Below are positions 1 to 13,541 of a DNA stretch of 64,000 nucleotides, piece by piece. The DNA is from Litoditis marina. Its lineage: Eukaryota > Nematoda > Chromadorea > Rhabditida > Rhabditidae. The first letter of the stretch is position 1. Each line of letters begins with the position of its first letter. The notes beneath the pieces are model-generated. The model worked only from the letters and a program-made list of their open reading frames with translations, was not told the origin of the DNA and did no database searches. The stretch is from assembly GCA_964036275.1 (NCBI GenBank), contig OZ038435.1:27571521-27635520 (forward strand), written 5' to 3'. Position numbers and translations under genes: made by a program.

Positions 1-1
1 C

Positions 2-3000
2 GAGGCAACCCAGCAACCCCTCTACACAGTCGTCGCTCCAGACGGTAGCGTTTTGCCGACAGATGAATCTGGTGCTGTGATTGGAATTGACGGACAAATC
101 ATACCAACCGATGCTAGCGGAAGACCACTCGCAGAAGATGGATCACCACTGCCCACTGACGCTAGTGGAAACTACGTCTCTGTTCCTACAGAAAAAAGCG
201 CCGTATCCAAAGAACTGCCAACGGACGAGAGTGGAACCGTTATCTACCCAGTGATAGGACCGGATGGAATGCCACTACCAACAGATTCGACTGGACGGTT
301 CGTTACCGAAGATGGAAGTATCGTTGCATCTGATGAAGACGGAAAACCGACAGGACCAGATGGTCAAGTGCTTGCCACGGATGATTCTGGAAACTACATC
401 TATCCAGCAGTCGGACCAGATGGAGGACTTTTGCCAACCGAGGCAACCCAGCAACCCCTCTACACAGTCGTCGCTCCAGACGGTAGCGTTTTGCCGACAG
501 ATGAATCTGGTGCTGTGATTGGAATTGACGGACAAATCATACCAACCGATGCTAGCGGAAGACCACTCGCAGAAGATGGATCACCACTGCCCACTGACGC
601 TAGTGGAAACTACGTCTCTGTTCCTACAGAAGAAAGCGCCGTATCCAAAGAACTGCCAACGGACGAGAGTGGAACCGTTATCTACCCAGTGATAGGACCG
701 GATGGGAGTCCACTACCAACAGATTCGACTGGACGGTTCGTTACCGAAGATGGAAGTATCGTTGCATCTGATGAAGATGGAAAACCGACAGGACCAGATG
801 GTCAAGTGCTTGCCACGGATGATTCTGGAAACTACATCTATCCAGCAGTCGGACCAGATGGAGGACTTTTGCCAACCGAGGCAACCCAGCAACCCCTCTA
901 CACAGTCGTCGCTCCAGACGGTAGCGTTTTGCCGACAGATGAATCTGGTGCTGTGATTGGAATTGACGGACAAATCATACCAACTGATGCTAGCGGCAGA
1001 CCACTCGCAGAAGATGGATCACCACTGCCCACTGACGCTAGTGGAAACTACGTCTCTGTTCCTACAGAAGAAAGCGCCGTATCCAAAGAACTGCCAACGG
1101 ACGAGAGTGGAACCGTTATCCACCCAGTGATAGGACCGGATGGAAGTCCACTACCAACAGATTCGACTGGACGGTTCGTTACCGAAGATGGAAGTATCGT
1201 TGCATCTGATGAAGACGGAAAACCGACAGGACCAGATGGTCAAGTGCTTGCTACGGATGATTCTGGAAACTACATCTATCCAGCAGTCGGACCAGATGGA
1301 GGACTTTTGCCAACCGAGGCAACCCAGAAACCCCTCTACACAGTCGTCGCTCCAGACGGTAGCGTTTTGCCGACAGATGAATCTGGTGCTGTGATTGGAA
1401 TTGACGGACAAATCATACCAACTGATGCTAGCGGCAGACCACTCGCAGAAGATGGATCACCACTGCCCACTGACGCTAGTGGAAACTACGTCTCTGTTCC
1501 TACAGGAGAAAGCGCAGTATCCAAAGAACTGCCAACGGACGAGAGTGGAACCGTTATCTACCCAGTGATAGGACCGGATGGAAGTCCACTACCAACAGAT
1601 TCGACTGGACGGTTCGTTACCGAAGATGGAAGTATCGTTGCATCTGATGAAGACGGAAAACCGACAGGACCAGATGGTCAAGTGCTTGCTACGGATGATT
1701 CTGGAAACTACATCTATCCAGCAGTCGGACCAGATGGAGGACTTTTGCCAACCGAGGCAACCCAGCAACCCCTCTACACAGTCGTCGCTCCAGACGGTAG
1801 CGTTTTGCCGACAGATGAATCTGGTGCTGTGATTGGGATTGACGGACAAATCATACCAACTGATGCTAGCGGCAGACCACTCGCAGAAGATGGATCACCA
1901 CTGCCCACTGACGCTAGTGGAAACTACGTCTCTGTTCCTACAGGAGAAAGCGCCGTATCCAAAGAACTGCCAACGGACGAGAGTGGAACCGTTATCTACC
2001 CAGTGATAGGACCGGATGGAAGTCCACTACCAACAGATTCGACTGGACGGTTCGTTACCGAAGATGGAAGTATCGTTGCATCTGATGAAGACGGAAAACC
2101 GACAGGACCAGATGGTCAAGTGCTTGCCACGGATGATTCTGGAAACTACATCTATCCAGCAGTCGGACCAGATGGAGGACTTTTGCCAACCGAGGCAACC
2201 CAGCAACCCCTCTACACAGTCGTCGCTCCAGACGGTAGCGTTTTGCCGACAGATGAATCTGGTGCTGTGATTGGAATTGACGGACAAATCATACCAACTG
2301 ATGCTAGCGGCAGACCACTCGCAGAAGATGGATCACCACTGCCCACTGACGCTAGTGGAAACTACGTCTCTGTTCCTACAGGAGAAAGCGCCGTATCCAA
2401 AGAACTGCCAACGGACGAGAGTGGAACCGTTATCTACCCAGTGATAGGACCGGATGGAAGTTCACTACCAACAGATTCGACTGGACGGTTCGTTACCGAA
2501 GATGGAAGTATCGTTGCATCTGATGAAGACGGAAAACCGACAGGACCAGATGGTCAAGTGCTTGCCACGGATGATTCTGGAAACTACATCTATCCAGCAG
2601 TCGGACCAGATGGAGGACTTTTGCCAACCGAGGCAACCCAGCAACCCCTCTACACAGTCGTCGCTCCAGACGGTAGCGTTTTGCCGACAGATGAATCTGG
2701 TGCTGTGATTGGAATTGACGGACAAATCATACCAACCGATGCTAGCGGAAGACCACTCGCAGAAGATGGATCACCACTGCCCACTGACGCTAGTGGAAAC
2801 TACGTCTCTGTTCCTACAGAAAAAAGCGCCGTATCCAAAGAACTGCCAACGGACGAGAGTGGAACCGTTATCTACCCAGTGATAGGACCGGATGGAATGC
2901 CACTACCAACAGATTCGACTGGACGGTTCGTTACCGAAGATGGAAGTATCGTTGCATCTGATGAAGACGGAAAACCGACAGGACCAGATGGTCAAGTGCT

Positions 3001-6000
3001 TGCCACGGATGATTCTGGAAACTACATCTATCCAGCAGTCGGACCAGATGGAGGACTTTTGCCAACCGAGGCAACCCAGCAACCCCTCTACACAGTCGTC
3101 GCTCCAGACGGTAGCGTTTTGCCGACAGATGAATCTGGTGCTGTGATTGGAATTGACGGACAAATCATACCAACCGATGCTAGCGGAAGACCACTCGCAG
3201 AAGATGGATCACCACTGCCCACTGACGCTAGTGGAAACTACGTCTCTGTTCCTACAGAAGAAAGCGCCGTATCCAAAGAACTGCCAACGGACGAGAGTGG
3301 AACCGTTATCTACCCAGTGATAGGACCGGATGGGAGTCCACTACCAACAGATTCGACTGGACGGTTCGTTACCGAAGATGGAAGTATCGTTGCATCTGAT
3401 GAAGATGGAAAACCGACAGGACCAGATGGTCAAGTGCTTGCCACGGATGATTCTGGAAACTACATCTATCCAGCAGTCGGACCAGATGGAGGACTTTTGC
3501 CAACCGAGGCAACCCAGCAACCCCTCTACACAGTCGTCGCTCCAGACGGTAGCGTTTTGCCGACAGATGAATCTGGTGCTGTGATTGGAATTGACGGACA
3601 AATCATACCAACTGATGCTAGCGGCAGACCACTCGCAGAAGATGGATCACCACTGCCCACTGACGCTAGTGGAAACTACGTCTCTGTTCCTACAGAAGAA
3701 AGCGCCGTATCCAAAGAACTGCCAACGGACGAGAGTGGAACCGTTATCCACCCAGTGATAGGACCGGATGGAAGTCCACTACCAACAGATTCGACTGGAC
3801 GGTTCGTTACCGAAGATGGAAGTATCGTTGCATCTGATGAAGACGGAAAACCGACAGGACCAGATGGTCAAGTGCTTGCTACGGATGATTCTGGAAACTA
3901 CATCTATCCAGCAGTCGGACCAGATGGAGGACTTTTGCCAACCGAGGCAACCCAGAAACCCCTCTACACAGTCGTCGCTCCAGACGGTAGCGTTTTGCCG
4001 ACAGATGAATCTGGTGCTGTGATTGGAATTGACGGACAAATCATACCAACTGATGCTAGCGGCAGACCACTCGCAGAAGATGGATCACCACTGCCCACTG
4101 ACGCTAGTGGAAACTACGTCTCTGTTCCTACAGGAGAAAGCGCAGTATCCAAAGAACTGCCAACGGACGAGAGTGGAACCGTTATCTACCCAGTGATAGG
4201 ACCGGATGGAAGTCCACTACCAACAGATTCGACTGGACGGTTCGTTACCGAAGATGGAAGTATCGTTGCATCTGATGAAGACGGAAAACCGACAGGACCA
4301 GATGGTCAAGTGCTTGCCACGGATGATTCTGGAAACTACATCTATCCAGCAGTCGGACCAGATGGAGGACTTTTGCCAACCGAGGCAACCCAGCAACCCC
4401 TCTACACAGTCGTCGCTCCAGACGGTAGCGTTTTGCCGACAGATGAATCTGGTGCTGTGATTGGAATTGACGGACAAATCATACCAACCGATGCTAGCGG
4501 AGGACCACTCGCAGAAGATGGATCACCACTGCCCACTGACGCTAGTGGAAACTACGTCTCTGTTCCTACAGAAGAAAGCGCCGTATCCAAAGAACTGCCA
4601 ACGGACGAGAGTGGAACCGTTATCTACCCAGTGATAGGACCGGATGGGAGTCCACTACCAACAGATTCGACTGGACGGTTCGTTACCGAAGATGGAAGTA
4701 TCGTTGCATCTGATGAAGACGGAAAACCGACAGGACCAGATGGTCAAGTGCTTGCCACGGATGATTCTGGAAACTACATCTATCCAGCAGTCGGACCAGA
4801 TGGAGGACTTTTGCCAACCGAGGCAACCCAGAAACCCCTCTACACAGTCGTCGCTCCAGACGGTAGCGTTTTGCCGACAGATGAATCTGGTGCTGTGATT
4901 GGAATTGACGGACAAATCATACCAACTGATGCTAGCGGCAGACCACTCGCAGAAGATGGATCACCACTGCCCACTGACGCTAGTGGAAACTACGTCTCTG
5001 TTCCTACAGAAGAAAGCGCCGTATCCAAAGAACTGCCAACGGACGAGAGTGGAACCGTTATCTACCCAGTGATAGGACCGGATGGGAGTCCACTACCAAC
5101 AGATTCGACTGGACGGTTCGTTACCGAAGATGGAAGTATCGTTGCATCTGATGAAGACGGAAAACCGACAGGACCAGATGGTCAAGTGCTTGCCACGGAT
5201 GATTCTGGAAACTACATCTATCCAGCAGTCGGACCAGATGGAGGACTTTTGCCAACCGAGGCAACCCAGCAACCCCTCTACACAGTCGTCGGTCCAGACG
5301 GTAGCGTTTTGCCGACAGATGAATCTGGTGCTGTGATTGGAATTGACGGACAAATCATACCAACCGATGCTAGCGGAAGACTACTCGCAGAAGATGGATC
5401 ACCACTGCCCACTGACGCTAGTGGAAACTACGTCTCTGTTCCTACAGAAGAAAGCGCCGTATCCAAAGAACTGCCAACGGACGAGAGTGGAACCGTTATC
5501 TACCCAGTGATAGGACCGGATGGAAGTCCACTACCAACAGATTCGACTGGACGGTTCGTTACCGAAGATGGAAGTATCGTTGCATCTGATGAAGACGGAA
5601 AACCGACAGGACCAGATGGTCAAGTGCTTGCCACGGATGATTCTGGAAACTACATCTATCCAGCAGTCGGACCAGATGGAGGACTTTTGCCAACCGAGGC
5701 AACCCAGCAACCCCATTACACAGTCGTCGCTCCAGACGGTAGCGTTTTGCCGACAGATGAATCTGGTGCTGTGATTGGAATTGACGGACGAATCATACCA
5801 ACCGATGCTAGCGGAGGACCACTCGCAGAAGATGGATCACCACTGCCCACTGACGCTAGTGGAAACTACGTCTCTGTTCCTACAGAAGAAAGCGCCGTAT
5901 CCAAAGAACTGCCAACGGACGAGAGTGGAACCGTTATCTACCCAGTGATAGGACCGGATGGGAGTCCACTACCAACAGATTCGACTGGACGGTTCGTTAC

Positions 6001-9000
6001 CGAAGATGGAAGTATCGTTGCATCTGATGAAGACGGAAAACCGACAGGACCAGATGGTCAAGTGCTTGCCACGGATGATTCTGGAAACTACATCTATCCA
6101 GCAGTCGGACCAGATGGAGGACTTTTGCCAACCGAGGCAACCCAGAAACCCCTCTACACAGTCGTCGCTCCAGACGGTAGCGTTTTGCCGACAGATGAAT
6201 CTGGTGCTGTGATTGGAAATGACGGACAAATCATACCAACTGATGCTAGCGGCAGACCACTCGCAGAAGATGGATCACCACTGCCCACTGACGCTAGTGG
6301 AAACTACGTCTCTGTTCCTACAGGAGAAAGCGCAGTATCCAAAGAACTGCCAACGGACGAGAGTGGAACCGTTATCTACCCAGTGATAGGACCGGATGGG
6401 AGTCCACTACCAACAGATTCGACTGGACGGTTCGTTACCGAAGATGGAAGTATCGTTGCATCTGATGAAGACGGAAAACCGACAGGACCAGATGGTCAAG
6501 TGCTTGCCACGGATGATTCTGGAAACTACATCTATCCAGCAGTCGGACCAGATGGAGGACTTTTGCCAACCGAGGCAACCCAGAAACCCCTCTACACAGT
6601 CGTCGCTCCAGACGGTAGCGTTTTGCCGACAGATGAATCTGGTGCTGTGATTGGAATTGACGGACAAATCATACCAACTGATGCTAGCGGCAGACCACTC
6701 GCAGAAGATGGATCACCACTGCCCACTGACGCTAGTGGAAACTACGTCTCTGTTCCTACAGAAGAAAGCGCCGTATCCAAAGAACTGCCAACGGACGAGA
6801 GTGGAACCGTTATCTACCCAGTGATAGGACCGGATGGGAGTCCACTACCAACAGATTCGACTGGACGGTTCGTTACCGAAGATGGAAGTATCGTTGCATC
6901 TGATGAAGACGGAAAACCGACAGGACCAGATGGTCAAGTGCTTGCCACGGATGATTCTGGAAACTACATCTATCCAGCAGTCGGACCAGATGGAGGACTT
7001 TTGCCAACCGAGGCAACCCAGAAACCCCTCTACACAGTCGTCGCTCCAGACGGTAGCGTTTTGCCGACAGATGAATCTGGTGCTGTGATTGGAATTGACG
7101 GACAAATCATACCAACTGATGCTAGCGGCAGACCACTCGCAGAAGATGGATCACCACTGCCCACTGACGCTAGTGGAAACTACGTCTCTGTTCCTACAGA
7201 AGAAAGCGCCGTATCCAAAGAACTGCCAACGGACGAGAGTGGAACCGTTATCTACCCAGTGATAGGACCGGATGGGAGTCCACTACCAACAGATTCGACT
7301 GGACGGTTCGTTACCGAAGATGGAAGTATCGTTGCATCTGATGAAGACGGAAAACCGACAGGACCAGATGGTCAAGTGCTTGCCACGGATGATTCTGGAA
7401 ACTACATCTATCCAGCAGTCGGACCAGATGGAGGACTTTTGCCAACCGAGGCAACCCAGCAACCCCTCTACACAGTCGTCGCTCCAGACGGTAGCGTTTT
7501 GCCGACAGATGAATCTGGTGCTGTGATTGGAATTGACGGACAAATCATACCAACCGATGCTAGCGGAAGACCACTCGCAGAAGATGGATCACCACTGCCC
7601 ACTGACGCTAGTGGAAACTACGTCTCTGTTCCTACAGAAGAAAGCGCCGTATCCAAAGAACTGCCAACGGACGAGAGTGGAACCGTTATCTACCCAGTGA
7701 TAGGACCGGATGGGAGTCCACTACCAACAGATTCGACTGGACGGTTCGTTACCGAAGATGGAAGTATCGTTGCATCTGATGAAGACGGAAAACCGACAGG
7801 ACCAGATGGTCAAGTGCTTGCCACGGATGATTCTGGAAACTACATCTATCCAGCAGTCGGACCAGATGGAGGACTTTTGCCAACCGAGGCAACCCAGAAA
7901 CCCCTCTACACAGTCGTCGCTCCAGACGGTAGCGTTTTGCCGACAGATGAATCTGGTGCTGTGATTGGAATTGACGGACAAATCATACCAACTGATGCTA
8001 GCGGCAGACCACTCGCAGAAGATGGATCACCACTGCCCACTGACGCTAGTGGAAACTACGTCTCTGTTCCTACAGAAGAAAGCGCCGTATCCAAAGAACT
8101 GCCAACGGACGAGAGTGGAACCGTTATCTACCCAGTGATAGGACCGGATGGAATGCCACTACCAACAGATTCGACTGGACGGTTCGTTACCGAAGATGGA
8201 AGTATCGTTGCATCTGATGAAGACGGAAAACCGACAGGACCAGATGGTCAAGTGCTTGCCACGGATGATTCTGGAAACTACACCTATCCAGCAGTCGGAC
8301 CAGATGGAGGACTTTTGCCAACCGAGGCAACCCAGCAACCCCTCTACACAGTCGTCGCTCCAGACGGTAGCGTTTTGCCGACAGATGAATCTGGTGCTGT
8401 GATTGGAATTGACGGACAAATCATACCAACCGATGCTAGCGGAAGACCACTTGCAGAAGATGGATCACCACTGCCCACTGACGCTAGTGGAAACTACGTC
8501 TCTGTTCCTACAGAAGAAAGCGCCGTATCCAAAGAACTGCCAACGGACGAGAGTGGAACCGTTATCTACCCAGTGATAGGACCGGATGGAATGCCACTAC
8601 CAACAGATTCGACTGGACGGTTCGTTACCGAAGATGGAAGTATCGTTGCATCTGATGAAGACGGAAAACCGACAGGACCAGATGGTCAAGTGCTTGCCAC
8701 GGATGATTCTGGAAACTACATCCATCCAGCAGTCGGACCAGATGGAGGACTTTTGCCAGCCGAGGCAACCCAGAAACCCCTCTACACAGTCGTCGCTCCA
8801 GACGGTAGCGTTTTGCCGACAGATGAATCTGGTGCTGTGATTGGAATTAACGGACAAATCATACCAACTGATGCTAGCGGCAGACCACTCGCAGAAGATG
8901 GATCACCACTGCCCACTGACGCTAGTGGAAACTACGTCTCTGTTCCTACAGAAGAAAGCGCCGTATCCAAAGAACTGCCAACGGACGAGAGTGGAACCGT

Positions 9001-12000
9001 TATCTACCCAGTGATAGGACCGGATGGAAGTCCACTACCAACAGATTCGACTGGACGGTTCGTTACCGAAGATGGAAGTATCGTTGCATCTGATGAAGAC
9101 GGAAAACCGACAGGACCAGATGGTCAAGTGCTTGCCACGGATGATTCTGGAAACTACATCTATCCAGCAGTCGGACCAGATGGAGGACTTTTGCCAACCG
9201 AGGCAACCCAGCAACCCCTCTACACAGTCGTCGCTCCAGACGGTAGCGTTTTGCCGACAGATGAATCTGGTGCTGTGATTGGAATTGACGGACAAATCAT
9301 ACCAACCGATGCTAGCGGAAGACCACTCGCAGAAGATGGATCACCACTGCCCACTGACGCTAGTGGAAACTACGTCTCTGTTCCTACAGAAGAAAGCGCC
9401 GTATCCAAAGAACTGCCAACGGACGAGAGTGGAACCGTTATCTACCCAGTGATAGGACCGGATGGAATGCCACTACCAACAGATTCGACTGGACGGTTCG
9501 TTACCGAAGATGGAAGTATCGTTGCATCTGATGAAGACGGAAAACCGACAGGACCAGATGGTCAAGTGCTTGCCACGGATGATTCTGGAAACTACATCTA
9601 TCCAGCAGTCGGACCAGATGGAGGACTTTTGCCAACCGAGGCAACCCAGCAACCCCTCTACACAGTCGTCGCTCCAGACGGTAGCGTTTTGCCGACAGAT
9701 GAATCTGGTGCTGTGATTGGAATTGACGGACAAATCATACCAACCGATGCTAGCGGAAGACCACTCGCAGAAGATGGATCACCACTGCCCACTGACGCTA
9801 GTGGAAACTACGTCTCTGTTCCTACAGAAGAAAGCGCCGTATCCAAAGAACTGCCAACGGACGAGAGTGGAACCGTTATCTACCCAGTGATAGGACCGGA
9901 TGGGAGTCCACTACCAACAGATTCGACTGGACGGTTCGTTACCGAAGATGGAAGTATCGTTGCATCTGATGAAGATGGAAAACCGACAGGACCAGATGGT
10001 CAAGTGCTTGCCACGGATGATTCTGGAAACTACATCTATCCAGCAGTCGGACCAGATGGAGGACTTTTGCCAACCGAGGCAACCCAGAAACCCCTCTACA
10101 CAGTCGTCGCTCCAGACGGTAGCGTTTTGCCGACAGATGAATCTGGTGCTGTGATTGGAATTGACGGACAAATCATACCAACTGATGCTAGCGGCAGACC
10201 ACTCGCAGAAGATGGATCACCACTGCCCACTGACGCTAGTGGAAACTACGTCTCTGTTCCTACAGAAGAAAGCGCCGTATCCAAAGAACTGCCAACGGAC
10301 GAGAGTGGAACCGTTATCTACCCAGTGATAGGACCGGATGGAAGTCCACTACCAACAGATTCGACTGGACGGTTCGTTACCGAAGATGGAAGTATCGTTG
10401 CATCTGATGAAGACGGAAAACCGACAGGACCAGATGGTCAAGTGCTTGCTACGGATGATTCTGGAAACTACATCTATCCAGCAGTCGGACCAGATGGAGG
10501 ACTTTTGCCAACCGAGGCAACCCAGAAACCCCTCTACACAGTCGTCGCTCCAGACGGTAGCGTTTTGCCGACAGATGAATCTGGTGCTGTGATTGGAATT
10601 GACGGACAAATCATACCAACTGATGTTAGCGGCAGACCACTCGCAGAAGATGGATCACCACTGCCCACTGACGCTAGTGGAAACTACGTCTCTGTTCCTA
10701 CAGGAGAAAGCGCAGTATCCAAAGAACTGCCAACGGACGAGAGTGGAACCGTTATCTACCCAGTGATAGGACCGGATGGAAGTCCACTACCAACAGATTC
10801 GACTGGACGGTTCGTTACCGAAGATGGAAGTATCGTTGCATCTGATGAAGACGGAAAACCGACAGGACCAGATGGTCAAGTGCTTGCCACGGATGATTCT
10901 GGAAACTACATCTATCCAGCAGTCGGACCAGATGGAGGACTTTTGCCAACCGAGGCAACCCAGCAACCCCTCTACACAGTCGTCGCTCCAGACGGTAGCG
11001 TTTTGCCGACAGATGAATCTGGTGCTGTGATTGGAATTGACGGACAAATCATACCAACCGATGCTAGCGGAAGACCACTCGCAGAAGATGGATCACCACT
11101 GCCCACTGACGCTAGTGGAAACTACGTCTCTGTTCCTACAGAAGAAAGCGCCGTATCCAAAGAACTGCCAACGGACGAGAGTGGAACCGTTATCTACCCA
11201 GTGATAGGACCGGATGGAATGCCACTACCAACAGATTCGACTGGACGGTTCGTTACCGAAGATGGAAGTATCGTTGCATCTGATGAAGACGGAAAACCGA
11301 CAGGACCAGATGGTCAAGTGCTTGCCACGGATGATTCTGGAAACTACATCTATCCAGCAGTCGGACCAGATGGAGGACTTTTGCCAACCGAGGCAACCCA
11401 GCAACCCCTCTACACAGTCGTCGCTCCAGACGGTAGCGTTTTGCCGACAGATGAATCTGGTGCTGTGATTGGAATTGACGGACAAATCATACCAACCGAT
11501 GCTAGCGGAACACCACTCGCAGAAGATGGATCACCACTGCCCACTGACGCTAGTGGAAACTACGTCTCTGTTCCTACAGAAGAAAGCGCCGTATCCAAAG
11601 AACTGCCAACGGACGAGAGTGGAACCGTTATCTACCCAGTGATAGGACCGGATGGGAGTCCACTACCAACAGATTCGACTGGACGGTTCGTTACCGAAGA
11701 TGGAAGTATCGTTGCATCTGATGAAGATGGAAAACCGACAGGACCAGATGGTCAAGTGCTTGCCACGGATGATTCTGGAAACTACATCTATCCAGCAGTC
11801 GGACCAGATGGAGGACTTTTGCCAACCGAGGCAACCCAGAAACCCCTCTACACAGTCGTCGCTCCAGACGGTAGCGTTTTGCCGACAGATGAATCTGGTG
11901 CTGTGATTGGAATTGACGGACAAATCATACCAACTGATGCTAGCGGCAGACCACTCGCAGAAGATGGATCACCACTGCCCACTGACGCTAGTGGAAACTA

Positions 12001-13541
12001 CGTCTCTGTTCCTACAGAAGAAAGCGCCGTATCCAAAGAACTGCCAACGGACGAGAGTGGAACCGTTATCTACCCAGTGATAGGACCGGATGGAAGTCCA
12101 CTACCAACAGATTCGACTGGACGGTTCGTTACCGAAGATGGAAGTATCGTTGCATCTGATGAAGACGGAAAACCGACCGGACCAGATGGTCAAGTGCTTG
12201 CTACGGATGATTCTGGAAACTACATCTATCCAGCAGTCGGACCAGATGGAGGACTTTTGCCAACCGAGGCAACCCAGAAACCCCTCTACACAGTCGTCGC
12301 TCCAGACGGTAGCGTTTTGCCGACAGATGAATCTGGTGCTGTGATTGGAATTGACGGACAAATCATACCAACTGATGCTAGCGGCAGACCACTCGCAGAA
12401 GATGGATCACCACTGCCCACTGACGCTAGTGCAAACTACGTCTCTGTTCCTATAGGAGAAAGCGCAGTATCCAAAGAACTGCCAACGGACGAGAGTGGAA
12501 CCGTTATCTACCCAGTGATAGGACCGGATGGAAGTCCACTACCAACAGATTCGACTGGACGGTTCGTTACCGAAGATGGAAGTATCGTTGCATCTGATGA
12601 AGACGGAAAACCGACAGGACCAGATGGTCAAGTGCTTGCCACGGATGATTCTGGAAACTACATCTATCCAGCAGTCGGACCAGATGGAGGACTTTTGCCA
12701 ACCGAGGCAACCCAGCAACCCCTCTACACAGTCGTCGCTCCAGACGGTAGCGTTTTGCCGACAGATGAATCTGGTGCTGTGATTGGAATTGACGGACAAA
12801 TCATACCAACCGATGCTAGCGGAAGACCACTCGCAGAAGATGGATCACCACTGCCCACTGACGCTAGTGGAAACTACGTCTCTGTTCCTACAGAAGAAAG
12901 CGCCGTATCCAAAGAACTGCCAACGGACGAGAGTGGAACCGTTATCTACCCAGTGATAGGACCGGATGGAAGTCCACTACCAACAGATTCGACTGGACGG
13001 TTCGTTACCGAAGATGGAAGTATCGTTGCATCTGATGAAGACGGAAAACCGACAGGACCAGATGGTCAAGTGCTTGCCACGGATGATTCTGGAAACTACA
13101 TCTATCCAGCAGTCGGACCAGATGGAGGACTTTTGCCAACCGAGGCAACCCAGAAACCCCTCTACACAGTCGTCGCTCCAGACGGTAGCGTTTTGCCGAC
13201 AGACGAATCTGGTGCTGTGATTGGAATTGACGGACAAATCATACCAACTGATGCTAGCGGCAGACCACTAGCAGAAGATGGATCACCACTGCCCACTGAC
13301 GCTAGTGGAAACTACGTCTCTGTTCCTACAGAAGAAAGCGCCGTATCCAAAGAACTGCCAACGGACGAGAGTGGAACCGTTATCTACCCAGTGATAGGAC
13401 CGGATGGAAGTCCACTACCAACAGATTCGACTGGACGGTTCGTTACCGAAGATGGAAGTATCGTTGCATCTGATGAAGACGGAAAACCGACAGGACCAGA
13501 TGGTCAAGTGCTTGCTACGGATATTTCTGGGAACTATATTC
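2..13541 (+). repeat. Coding tandem array A: 438-bp (146-residue) units, about 31 copies
   Basis: The same reading frame repeats with an exact 438-bp period from the left edge to about 13541. One unit is eight sub-repeats of 16, 16, 22, 20, 16, 16, 20 and 20 residues, most starting (L/I)PTDxSG and ending around a DG turn. Units differ by scattered substitutions only, for example SP or MP after GPDG, QQ or QK after EAT, and TEES, TGES or TEKS. No unit is longer or shorter. The array has no Cys or Trp, is strongly acidic, and should be an extended, disordered or solenoid-like extracellular spacer (inference). It continues beyond the left edge, so the copy number is a minimum. Confidence 0.97.

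Noticed and set aside
53..55. Apparent protein start at 53
   Set aside because: It is a TTG inside the repeat (LPTDESG). The frame is open back to base 2, so the exon simply continues from outside the window.
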